Origin: Actinorugispora endophytica
GTDB taxonomy: Bacteria > Actinomycetota > Actinomycetes > Streptosporangiales > Streptosporangiaceae
Direction of reading: 5' to 3'
Length of the DNA stretch: 64,000 nt
Assembly: GCF_004363075.1 (NCBI RefSeq)
Contig: NZ_SNYN01000004.1
Location: 124,001-188,000, forward strand
Both the position numbers and the translations under genes were made by a program. Below are positions 46,563-54,262 of the stretch, piece by piece; position 1 is the stretch's first letter, and each line of letters starts with the position of its first letter. The notes beneath the pieces were generated by a model. The model did not search any database. It was not told the DNA's origin and saw only the letters and a list, made by a program, of their open reading frames with translations.

Positions 46563-48032
46563 ATGGCGTACTTCGGAACTGAAGAAATATCGACTTTGCC
46601 CGGGGAGCTGGACCTCGTCACCTTCGGGCAGCGGCTCCGGCACCTGCGCCGATCCCGTGGTATGACCCTCTCCGACCTGGGGGAACGGGTCGGCCGGGCG
46701 CCGTCGCAGCTGTCGCTGCTGGAGAACGGCAAACGCGAGCCGAAGCTCTCGCTGCTCACCTCGCTGGCCAAGGCGCTGGAGGTCTCGGTCGAGGAGCTCC
46801 TGTCCCGGCAGCCGCCCAGCCGCCGCGCGCAACTGGAGATCGCGGTCGAGGAGGCCCAGCGCGACCCGGTGTACCAGACGCTGAACCTGCCGCACCTGAA
46901 GGTGGGCAAGCGGGTCCCCAACGACGTGCTGGAGCACATCGTCGGCCTCTACGACGAGCTCAGGCGGCGCAGCGTCAAGCCGACGGCCACCCCCGAGGAG
47001 GCCCGGCGCGCCAACGCCGACCTGCGTCGCCAGATGCGCGAGCGCGACAACTACTTCCCCGCCATCGAGAAGGCCGCCCAGGAGACCCTGGACGCGGTGG
47101 GCTACCGGGGGGGAGCGCTGTCGCAGGGACTGATCCTGGCGATGGTCAGCCACTACGGGTTCACCCTGCGCTACGTCCAGGACCTGCCCCGGTCGGTCCG
47201 CTCCCTCACCGACACCCGCAACCGGCGGCTCTACCTCAAGCGCGAGTCCCTGGGCATGCACACCCCCCGCACCATCCTGCTGCAGACGCTGGGGCACTTC
47301 GTGCTCGGCCACGCCCAGCCCCGCGACTTCGCCGACTTCCTCCGCCAGCGGGTGGAGGCCAACTACTTCGCCGCGGCGGTGCTGATCCCCGAGGCCGCCG
47401 CGGTGCCGTTCCTGACCGACGCCAAGCAGGCGCGCGACCTGTCGGTGGAGGACCTGCGCGACGTCTACGCCGTCTCCTACGAGATGGCCGCGCACCGCTT
47501 CACGAACCTGGCCACCCGGCACCTGGACCTGGTCTGCCACTTCATCCGCAACGACGAGACCGGCATCATCTACAAGGCGTACCAGAACGACGGCCTGGTC
47601 TTCCCGACCGACGACACCGGCGCGATCGAGGGGCAGCGGATGTGCCGCTACTGGTCGGGCCGGCAGGTCTTCGCCTCGCCGGACCGCTACTCCATCTACT
47701 ACCAGTACACCGACAAGCCCAACGGCACCCACTGGTGCGTGGCGCACGTGGACCCCAGCCGCGAGCGCAACTTCGCGATCACCCTGGGCGTGCCCTACAA
47801 GGAGTCGCGCTGGTTCCGCGGGCGCGAGACCACGCACCGCACCAAGTCCCAGTGCCCGGGCGGCGAGTGCTGCGTGCGACCGCCCTCGGATCTGGCCTCG
47901 CGCTGGGAGGGCAACGTCTGGCCCTCGGCCCGCGCGCACTCCCACGTCCTGGCCGCCCTGCCCGCCGGCCCGTTCCCCGGCGTGGACGAGACCGACGTGT
48001 ACACCTTCCTGGAGAGGCATGAGATGCGGTGA
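46563..48032 (+). CDS. ramB: ScfR/RamB-family transcriptional regulator
   Basis: A 489-residue protein. The N-terminal Xre-type HTH is FGQRLRHLRRSRGMTLSDLG with APSQLSLLENGKREPKLSLL. A peptidase-like region follows with ILLQTLGHFVLGHAQ (compare HExxH of ImmA-type), then VEANYFAAAVLIPE, and a C-terminal Cys-containing part (HRTKSQCPGGECC). Family members sense short-chain acyl-CoA status and control acetate and propionate genes. Divergence from aceA supports that role. ATG 46563; no clear ribosome binding site, so the transcript may be leaderless. Confidence 0.88.
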   Translation: MAYFGTEEISTLPGELDLVTFGQRLRHLRRSRGMTLSDLGERVGRAPSQLSLLENGKREPKLSLLTSLAKALEVSVEELLSRQPPSRRAQLEIAVEEAQRDPVYQTLNLPHLKVGKRVPNDVLEHIVGLYDELRRRSVKPTATPEEARRANADLRRQMRERDNYFPAIEKAAQETLDAVGYRGGALSQGLILAMVSHYGFTLRYVQDLPRSVRSLTDTRNRRLYLKRESLGMHTPRTILLQTLGHFVLGHAQPRDFADFLRQRVEANYFAAAVLIPEAAAVPFLTDAKQARDLSVEDLRDVYAVSYEMAAHRFTNLATRHLDLVCHFIRNDETGIIYKAYQNDGLVFPTDDTGAIEGQRMCRYWSGRQVFASPDRYSIYYQYTDKPNGTHWCVAHVDPSRERNFAITLGVPYKESRWFRGRETTHRTKSQCPGGECCVRPPSDLASRWEGNVWPSARAHSHVLAALPAGPFPGVDETDVYTFLERHEMR

Positions 48033-48068
48033 GCCGCGAGGACGCCCCGCCCGGCCGCCGGGCGGGGG

Positions 48069-48722
48069 TCAGCGGCAGGGGTCGCGCAGGGGCTCGCGGC
48101 GGCGCTCGAAGTCGGCGCGGATCTCCGTCATCAGCGGCCCCGGCGCGTAGAAGCGGCCCTTGGTCTCGCCGTAGGGGGACAGGACGCCGCCACGGGCCAG
48201 CACCAGGGTGTGCGGCGCGCGGGAGGAACGTCCGTTGCCGTCGCGCCAGGGGTGGATCTTCACCAGGTTCAGGTGGGCCGTGGCCGCGCGGGCGCAGGCG
48301 TGCGCGTCCGGGTCCCCCTCGTTGATCCAGGCCGCGAACTCGTCCGGCAGGGCGGGAACCCTGTCGGGGTCGGGGCCCTCGTAGACGGTCTCGCCGGTGG
48401 CGTCGTTCCGGATGTGGACGGCGCACGAGCGGGGCACGCCGCCGCCCTTGTTGACGTGGTGCCCGATCATCATGAAGTCGAGGGCGTGGACCAGGCCCAG
48501 GTCGTAGCGGAAGCGCTCGGCCCGGCCCAGTGTCCGGATACAGCTCAGCGCCATCCGGTGCCCGGCCGGTTCGCGGGTGACGGCCGTGCCGGCCTCGAGA
48601 GGCTCCTCGCCGAGGACAACCGGCTCCGCGTCCTCCAGGGCGGCCCGGTACCCCCTCGACCGAGTTGGACCCGTCGCGTAGAGCACACCGGCCGTTACGG
48701 CATGACGAGATGATTCAATCAT
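48069..48722 (-). CDS. Fic/DOC-family protein
   Basis: A 217-residue protein. The Fic motif is complete: HPWRDGNGRSSR, in NLVKIHPWRDGNGRSSRAPH (about residues 155-175). The catalytic His and nucleotide-binding GNGR suggest AMP transfer to a protein. VYEGPDPDRVPALPDEFAAWI upstream is the usual beta-flap region. No inhibitory S/T-x-x-x-E-G/N helix is obvious, and no antitoxin gene is adjacent. ATG 48722 is the likely start, although no ribosome binding site is seen. Confidence 0.85.
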   Translation of the reverse strand: MIESSRHAVTAGVLYATGPTRSRGYRAALEDAEPVVLGEEPLEAGTAVTREPAGHRMALSCIRTLGRAERFRYDLGLVHALDFMMIGHHVNKGGGVPRSCAVHIRNDATGETVYEGPDPDRVPALPDEFAAWINEGDPDAHACARAATAHLNLVKIHPWRDGNGRSSRAPHTLVLARGGVLSPYGETKGRFYAPGPLMTEIRADFERRREPLRDPCR

Positions 48723-48818
48723 CCGTTTTCGCTGAGGTGAAACGGTGCCGGTCCGTTGTCCCGGACTGCTGTTACCGTTGGTAGCACCTGATGTCCCCCC
48801 TCCGAAGGGCACACCGAC

Positions 48819-50051
48819 ATGACCGAAGCCGCCGCGCCCGCGCCCTTCAGCCTGGACCTCGGCGAGGACCTGGTCGAGATCCGCGACTGGGTGCACGGGT
48901 TCGCCCGCGACGTCGTCCGCCCCGCCGCGGCCGAGTGGGACGAGCGCGAGGAGACGCCCTGGCCGATCCTGGAGGAGGCCGCCAGGATCGGGCTCTACTC
49001 CCTGGACTTCTTCGCCAACCAGTCGTTCGAGCCCAGCGGGGTGGCGATCCCCGTCGTCTACGAGGAGCTGTTCTGGGGCGACCCCGGGATCGGGCTGGCG
49101 CTGACCGGGACCACTCTGGCGGCCGTGGCGGTCAGCGCCAACGGCACCCAGGAGCAGCTGTTCGAGTGGGTCCCGCAGATGTTCGGCACCCCCGACGACG
49201 TGCGCCTGGGCGCGTTCTGCTCCTCCGAGCCCGACGCCGGCAGCGACGTGGGGGCGATCCGCACCCGCGCGGTGTACGACGGGGCCACCGACGAGTGGGT
49301 GCTCAACGGGACCAAGACCTGGGCCACCAACGGAGGCATCGCCGACGTGCACGTGGTCGTGGCCTCGGTCGACCCGGAGCTGGGCTCGCGCGGCCAGGCG
49401 AGCTTCGTCGTCCCGCCCCGGACCAGGGGCCTGTCCCAGGGGCAGAAGTTCAGCAAGCACGGCATCCGCGCCTCGCACACCGCCGAGGTGGTCCTGGACG
49501 ACGTGCGGGTGCCCGGCCGCTGCCTGCTCGGCGGGCGGGAGAAGCTCGACGAGCGGCTGGCCCGCGCCCGGGAGGGCCGGAGCTCGGGCGGGCAGGCGGC
49601 CATGAAGACGTTCGAGGCGTCGCGCCCCGCGGTCGGCGCGATGGCGGTGGGCTGCGCCCGCGCGTCCTTCGAGTACGCCCGCGACTACGCCCGCGAGCGC
49701 GAGCAGTTCGGCAGGCCGATCGGCGACAACCAGGCGGTCGCGTTCACCCTCGCCGACATGGCCACCCGCATCGACGCGGCCCGCCTGCTGGTGTGGCGGG
49801 CCGCGTGGATGGCCCGCCAGGGCAGGGACTTCGCCCAGGCCGAGGGGTCCATGAGCAAGCTGTTCGCCAGCGAGACCGCCACCTGGGTCACCCAGAACGC
49901 CATCAGGGTGCTCGGCGGGAACGGCTACACCCGCGACTACCCCGTCGAGCGCTGGCACCGCGACGCCACCATCTTCACCATCTTCGAGGGTGCCAGCGAG
50001 ATCCAGCGCCTCATCATCGGCCGCAGCGTCACCGGCCTGCCGGTCCGCTGA
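48819..50051 (+). CDS. Acyl-CoA dehydrogenase
   Basis: A 410-residue flavoprotein. [22 protein letters not shown] and [11 protein letters not shown] are the substrate and FAD motifs; [25 protein letters not shown] follows. The C-terminal helical part has [20 protein letters not shown] and [22 protein letters not shown], with catalytic Glu in [14 protein letters not shown]. It oxidises acyl-CoA thioesters; chain length unknown. ATG 48819 follows GAAGGGC. Confidence 0.95.
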   Translation: MTEAAAPAPFSLDLGEDLVEIRDWVHGFARDVVRPAAAEWDEREETPWPILEEAARIGLYSLDFFANQSFEPSGVAIPVVYEELFWGDPGIGLALTGTTLAAVAVSANGTQEQLFEWVPQMFGTPDDVRLGAFCSSEPDAGSDVGAIRTRAVYDGATDEWVLNGTKTWATNGGIADVHVVVASVDPELGSRGQASFVVPPRTRGLSQGQKFSKHGIRASHTAEVVLDDVRVPGRCLLGGREKLDERLARAREGRSSGGQAAMKTFEASRPAVGAMAVGCARASFEYARDYAREREQFGRPIGDNQAVAFTLADMATRIDAARLLVWRAAWMARQGRDFAQAEGSMSKLFASETATWVTQNAIRVLGGNGYTRDYPVERWHRDATIFTIFEGASEIQRLIIGRSVTGLPVR

Positions 50052-50100
50052 GGGCCTCCCGGGACTCCCGCCGCCGGGGCGCGAGTCCTACCCTGGGCCC

Positions 50101-50823
50101 ATGCCCGAGGAACTGACCCAGGACGCCCTGGCCCCGCTCACCGTCGCCGCCCGGTTCAACGGCCCGCCCGGATCCGCCAACGGCGGCTACGTCTCCGGGC
50201 GGCTCGCCGCGTACGTCGGCGCGCCCGCGGTCCGCGTCCGGCTGCGCACGCCCCCGCCGCTGGAGACCCCCATGGCGGTGCGCCGGGAGCCCGACGGCGG
50301 CGTCCGCCTGGAGCTGGGGGACACGCAGGTCGCCGAGGCCGGGCCCGCCCCGGGGCCGGGGGAGCGCGTCGAACCGGTCGCGCCGGGTCTCGCCGAACGC
50401 GCCCAGGCGGGTTTCCGCGGCCGCGCCGGGCACCCCTTCCCGGCCTGCTTCGTGTGCGGGCCCGACCGGGTCGCCGGCGACGGGCTGCGGCTGTTCGCCG
50501 GACCGGTGGCGACCGACCCGACGGGCGCCACGGTGGCGTGCTCGTGGACCCCGGCCCCGGGGGACACGGGACCCGAGACGGTGTGGGCGGCGCTGGACTG
50601 CCCCGGCGGCTGGTCCAGCGACATCACCGGCCGCCCGATGCTGCTGGGGCAGATGACCGCGGCCGTGCGCGCGCTGCCCGAGGCCGACCACCGGTACGTC
50701 GTGGTGGGCCGCCTGCTGGGCGCGCAGGGTCGCAAGGTCTTCACGGCCAGTACTCTCTACGACGCGGACGGAACCGAGCTCGCCCGGGCCGAAGCCGTCT
50801 GGATCACGATCGCGACAGGGTGA
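50101..50823 (+). CDS. Hotdog-fold thioesterase-like protein
   Basis: A 240-residue protein. FNGPPGSANGGYVSGRLAAYV is the hotdog central helix with the N-G-G pattern; PFPACFVCGPDR and CPGGWSSDI continue. It looks like a thioesterase or PaaI-like protein of the actinobacterial type, near an acyl-CoA dehydrogenase. The frame extends upstream, but ATG 50101 matches the start of similarity. Activity unproven. Confidence 0.7.
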   Translation: MPEELTQDALAPLTVAARFNGPPGSANGGYVSGRLAAYVGAPAVRVRLRTPPPLETPMAVRREPDGGVRLELGDTQVAEAGPAPGPGERVEPVAPGLAERAQAGFRGRAGHPFPACFVCGPDRVAGDGLRLFAGPVATDPTGATVACSWTPAPGDTGPETVWAALDCPGGWSSDITGRPMLLGQMTAAVRALPEADHRYVVVGRLLGAQGRKVFTASTLYDADGTELARAEAVWITIATG

Positions 50824-50913
50824 ATCTTCGCCGTTTCTCTGGGAAGAACATGGGAATCCGGTAACGGTAAGATCTCAGAGAGCCTGTCGTCGACGATTGG
50901 ACTGGGTCCCCCC

Positions 50914-52035
50914 ATGGCTGTGAACTCCCCCGCCCGTTACGAGCAGCGGAGTGAAACCCCCAGGTCGGCCACTGGCACACCGGTGGCGACCGTCTGGCTC
51001 GACATCGCCCGGGTCGCCGCCATGGTGGCCGTGGTCCTCCTGCACGCCGTAGCCCCCGTGGTCACCTGGGACTACACCGAACTGGGCTCGGTGACCTGGT
51101 GGACCGGCAACGTCGTGGACTCGCTGGTGCGCTGGTGCGTGCCGGTCTTCATCATGATCAGCGGAGCGCTGCTGCTGGCCCCCCGGCGCGAGGGGCTGCG
51201 CTCCTTCTACCAGCGGCGCTTCTCCCGCATCGGCCTCCCCCTGCTCGCGTGGAGCGCCTTCTACCTCGCCGTCGACCTGTTCCACGAGCGGTCCATCGAC
51301 TGGCCCGAAGCGCTCAGCCGGGTCCTCTCCGGCAGTCCCGCCACGCACCTGTACTTCCTGTTCGTGCTCGCCGGGCTCTACGCCCTCACGCCGTTCCTGC
51401 GCGTCATCACCCAGCACGCCACCACCAGGACCCTGTGGTGGTTCGCCGCCCTCATGTCCGCGCTCGGCATGGCCGACCAGCTGATCAGCGACTTCGACGG
51501 CGCGGGCTCCCCCAACGCGGTGACCCGGTTCCTGCCGTTCGTCGGCTACTACGTCCTGGGCTACCTGCTGCGCGAGACCACCCTCTCCCGGCGCGGCACC
51601 TGGGCCGTGGCGGGGCTCTTCGCCGCGAGTACCGCCGCCACCGTCGCCCTGGTCGGCGCCGTCGCGATCAGCCACCAGGAGTGGAACACCCAGGCCGCCT
51701 ACACCTACGACTACCTCTCGCCGACCGTCATGGCCATGTCCGTCGCGGTGTTCCTGCTGTTCCAGCAGCTCGGCTCGCGCTGGCCGCGCTTCACCGCCGG
51801 GGACCGGGACACCGGCCCGGCCCGCCGCCGCCTCAAGGCGGTGTCGGACCTGAGCTTCGGCGTCTTCCTCGTGCACCTGATCGTCCTGCGCGAACTGCGC
51901 TCGCTCACGGGAATCCCCGACCACCCGGTCGCCATGGTCGCCACCGTGCTCGGCCAGACGCTCGCGGTCCTGGTGGTCAGCTTCGCCGTCACCGCGCTCC
52001 TGCGCCGGATACCCGGGCTGCGCGCTACCGTTTGA
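50914..52035 (+). CDS. Membrane acyltransferase (Acyltransferase 3 family)
   Basis: A 373-residue protein with ten or so hydrophobic segments. LDIARVAAMVAVVLLHAVAPV has the family's helix-1 pattern with His, followed by RRFSRIGLPLLAWSAFYL (R-R-x-x-R box) and YYVLGYLLRETTL. Members O-acetylate surface polysaccharides. A short N-terminal tail precedes. ATG 50914. The next gene, a TetR regulator, starts 5 bases later. Confidence 0.9.
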   Translation: MAVNSPARYEQRSETPRSATGTPVATVWLDIARVAAMVAVVLLHAVAPVVTWDYTELGSVTWWTGNVVDSLVRWCVPVFIMISGALLLAPRREGLRSFYQRRFSRIGLPLLAWSAFYLAVDLFHERSIDWPEALSRVLSGSPATHLYFLFVLAGLYALTPFLRVITQHATTRTLWWFAALMSALGMADQLISDFDGAGSPNAVTRFLPFVGYYVLGYLLRETTLSRRGTWAVAGLFAASTAATVALVGAVAISHQEWNTQAAYTYDYLSPTVMAMSVAVFLLFQQLGSRWPRFTAGDRDTGPARRRLKAVSDLSFGVFLVHLIVLRELRSLTGIPDHPVAMVATVLGQTLAVLVVSFAVTALLRRIPGLRATV

Positions 52036-52039
52036 CGGT

Positions 52040-52702
52040 GTGAGCCCTGATCCCGCACCGCCCTCCCCGTCGGCGGCGGGCGGACGGGCCGTCCGCGGGC
52101 GCGACCCCCGGCGCCGCCGCGCCATCCTGGACGCGGCCGACGAGGTCATCCAGCGCGACGGCCCCGACGCCCCCATGACCGCGATCGCCGCCCGGGCGGG
52201 GATCAGCAAGCCGATCCTGTACCGCCACTTCGGCGACAAGAGCGGGCTCTACCGGGCGCTGGCCGAGCGGCACGTCGACCCGCTCATGGAGCGCGTGCGC
52301 GCCGAGCTGCACGGCCGCGCCGGCCTGCGGGCGCGCGCCCGCGCCACGGTGGGCGCCTACCTCGGGATGATCAGCGGGAACCTCAACCTCTACCGCTTCC
52401 TGATGCACCGCGCCACCGCCGAGGACCCGCGCACCCGGGGCGACGTCGGCATGATGGTGCGCCGCCTCTGCGAGGAGCTCGCCGAGATGCTCGTCGTCGA
52501 AGGCCACGTCACCGACCCCGTGCGCGCCCAGGTCGTGGCGCACGCCGTCGTCGGCATGGTCCGGGCCGCGGGGGAGTGGTGGCTGGACCACCCCGAGGTC
52601 GAGGCCGAGGACGTCGTCGGGGACCTGACCGGAGCGGTCGTGGGCGCGATCTCCGGGAAGGCCGGCCCGTCCGGGGGGAACGGTTCGTCCGGCAGGACTT
52701 GA
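52040..52702 (+). CDS. TetR-family regulator
   Basis: A 220-residue protein with the TetR HTH: RRAILDAADEVIQRDGPDAPMTAIAARAGIS and PILYRHFGDKSGLYRALA. The C-terminal domain has YLGMISGNLNLYRFLMHRA and EWWLDHPEVEAEDV, a layout shared with fatty-acid-type regulators. GTG 52040 is close behind the acyltransferase stop, so the two are likely in one operon. Confidence 0.88.
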   Translation: MSPDPAPPSPSAAGGRAVRGRDPRRRRAILDAADEVIQRDGPDAPMTAIAARAGISKPILYRHFGDKSGLYRALAERHVDPLMERVRAELHGRAGLRARARATVGAYLGMISGNLNLYRFLMHRATAEDPRTRGDVGMMVRRLCEELAEMLVVEGHVTDPVRAQVVAHAVVGMVRAAGEWWLDHPEVEAEDVVGDLTGAVVGAISGKAGPSGGNGSSGRT

Positions 52703-52729
52703 CCTGGAGCGCACTCCAGGTCCCATCCT
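52699..52729 (+). promoter_or_regulatory. MerR-type promoter with 19-base spacer and palindromic operator
   Basis: TTGACC (52699-52704) and CATCCT (52724-52729) are separated by 19 bases, longer than a standard 17. The perfect palindrome CCTGGAGCGCACTCCAGG (52703-52720) fills the spacer. This is the hallmark of MerR-family control. Start of transcription would fall near 52736, making the mRNA leaderless at ATG 52737. Confidence 0.85.
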
Positions 52730-52736
52730 TTGGGGC

Positions 52737-53132
52737 ATGGCCGACTACTACACACCCGGCGAGGTGTCCGAGCGGTTCGGGATGAGCCTGGACACCCTGC
52801 GGTACTACGAGCGCGAGGGGCTGCTCACCGAAGTGGAGCGCGGCCCCTCGGGGCACCGCCGCTACCGCGGGGGCGACGTCGAACTCCTGGACCTCGTGCG
52901 CTGCCTGCGCGACACCGACATGCCCATCGCGCGGCTGCGCGAGTTCGCCGAACTCGTCCGCGACGGCGACCACACCGTCCCGACCCGCGTCGACGTCCTC
53001 GAGGAGCACGACGCCCGGCTTACCGAGCGCATCGGCGAGCTGCGCCGGCGCCAGGACGCCATCCGGCACAAGATCGAGTACTACAAGGGGGTCCTCGCCG
53101 AGCGCGGGGCCGAACTGGAGGAGACACGCTGA
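52737..53132 (+). CDS. MerR-family regulator
   Basis: A 131-residue protein. The HTH is YTPGEVSERFGMSLDTLRYYEREGLL with GHRRYRGGDVELLDLVRCLRDTDMPI, and a C-terminal dimerisation helix follows (DAIRHKIEYYKGVL). No metal-binding Cys is seen, so it belongs to the non-metal group that senses reactive or aromatic compounds. It sits on its own palindromic operator and directly before an aldo/keto reductase, which it likely induces. Confidence 0.9.
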   Translation: MADYYTPGEVSERFGMSLDTLRYYEREGLLTEVERGPSGHRRYRGGDVELLDLVRCLRDTDMPIARLREFAELVRDGDHTVPTRVDVLEEHDARLTERIGELRRRQDAIRHKIEYYKGVLAERGAELEETR

Positions 53133-54121
53133 TGCGGTACACCACCATCGGAGACGGGGACCGGAGCCTGCGGGTCAGCGCGATCTGCCTGGGCGCGATG
53201 AAACTCGGCAGCCAGGTCGGGGAGGCGGAGTCCTTCGCCGTCCTGGACCGCTTCGTGGAGCTGGGCGCCAACTTCGTCGACACCGCCAACAACTACCAGT
53301 TCTGGGTCGAGGGCTTCGACGGAGGCGAGAGCGAGGCCGTGATCGGCCGCTGGCGGGCCGCCCGGGGCATCACCGACGAGGTCGTCGTCGCCACCAAGTT
53401 CGGCGCCCAGCCGCGCACCTCCGGCGCGGGGCTGGAGGACGCCGAGGGCCTGTCCGCGGACGCGGTGCGCGCCGCCGTCGAGGGCAGCCGCAAGCGGCTC
53501 GGCGTGGACCGCCTCGACCTGGTCTACCCGCACATCGAGGACCGGTCGGTGCCGCTGGAGGAGACCCTGGGCGTCCTGGACGGGCTCGTCCGCGAGGGCG
53601 AGGTCGGCCTCCTCGGAGCGAGCAACCACCGGCCCTGGCGCCTGGAGCGGGCCCGCGCCCTCAGCGACGCCCGCGGCTGGCCCCGCTACGAGGTGGCCCA
53701 GCACCGGTACAGCTACCTGCAGCCCCGGTTCGACATCCCGCTCCCCGAGGCGGGCCACACGCACGCCTCCTCCGAGCACCTGGACTACGTCGCCCAGGAG
53801 AACCGCGACGGGCGTCCGCTGGCGCTGGTGGTCTACACGTCCCTGCTGTACGGCGCCTACACGCGCGCGGACCGCGAGGCCGAGCTCTCCCGGCCCTACG
53901 ACCACCCGGGGACCCCGGCCCGGATGGCGGCCCTGCGCGAGGTCGCCGCGGCCACCGGGGCCACCGCCAACCAGGTGGTGCTGTCCTGGCTGATGGGCGG
54001 GGAGACGCCGATCATCCCGCTGGTCGGGGTCAGCGCCGTCGCCCAGGTCGACGAGGCGCTGGCCGCGGTCGACCTGGACCTGACCGCCGAGCAGCGCGAG
54101 CTCCTCGACGCCGCGGGCTGA
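53132..54121 (+). CDS. Aldo/keto reductase
   Basis: A 329-residue TIM-barrel enzyme. The catalytic tetrad is visible: Asp and Tyr in FVDTANNYQF, Lys in VVVATKFG, His in DLVYPHIED. The NADPH pocket (IIPLVGVSAVAQVDEAL) is near the C-terminus. ATG 53132 overlaps the MerR stop by one base, so it is translated together with its likely regulator. Substrate unknown, probably a reactive aldehyde. Confidence 0.92.
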   Translation: MRYTTIGDGDRSLRVSAICLGAMKLGSQVGEAESFAVLDRFVELGANFVDTANNYQFWVEGFDGGESEAVIGRWRAARGITDEVVVATKFGAQPRTSGAGLEDAEGLSADAVRAAVEGSRKRLGVDRLDLVYPHIEDRSVPLEETLGVLDGLVREGEVGLLGASNHRPWRLERARALSDARGWPRYEVAQHRYSYLQPRFDIPLPEAGHTHASSEHLDYVAQENRDGRPLALVVYTSLLYGAYTRADREAELSRPYDHPGTPARMAALREVAAATGATANQVVLSWLMGGETPIIPLVGVSAVAQVDEALAAVDLDLTAEQRELLDAAG

Positions 54122-54148
54122 GGCCGCCGGAACCGGTCCGTCGCCGGC

Positions 54149-54238
54149 GATGTCCGTTCCTCCCGGTGATCGTGACCTTTCCGGGGTCTCAACCGTCTCT
54201 GAGACCCCGGAAAGGTCACGATCACCGGAGAGAGCGCC
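54149..54238 (-). repeat. Long palindromic repeat, copy C (inverted)
   Basis: Arms 54163-54191 and 54200-54228 are perfectly complementary over 29 bases around an 8-base loop. Relative to copies A and B, both arms changed together at two positions, keeping the pairing. It lies between the convergent aldo/keto reductase and HelD genes. Confidence 0.92.
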
Positions 54239-54262
54239 GAACACCCCCGCGACGGAGTTTCC

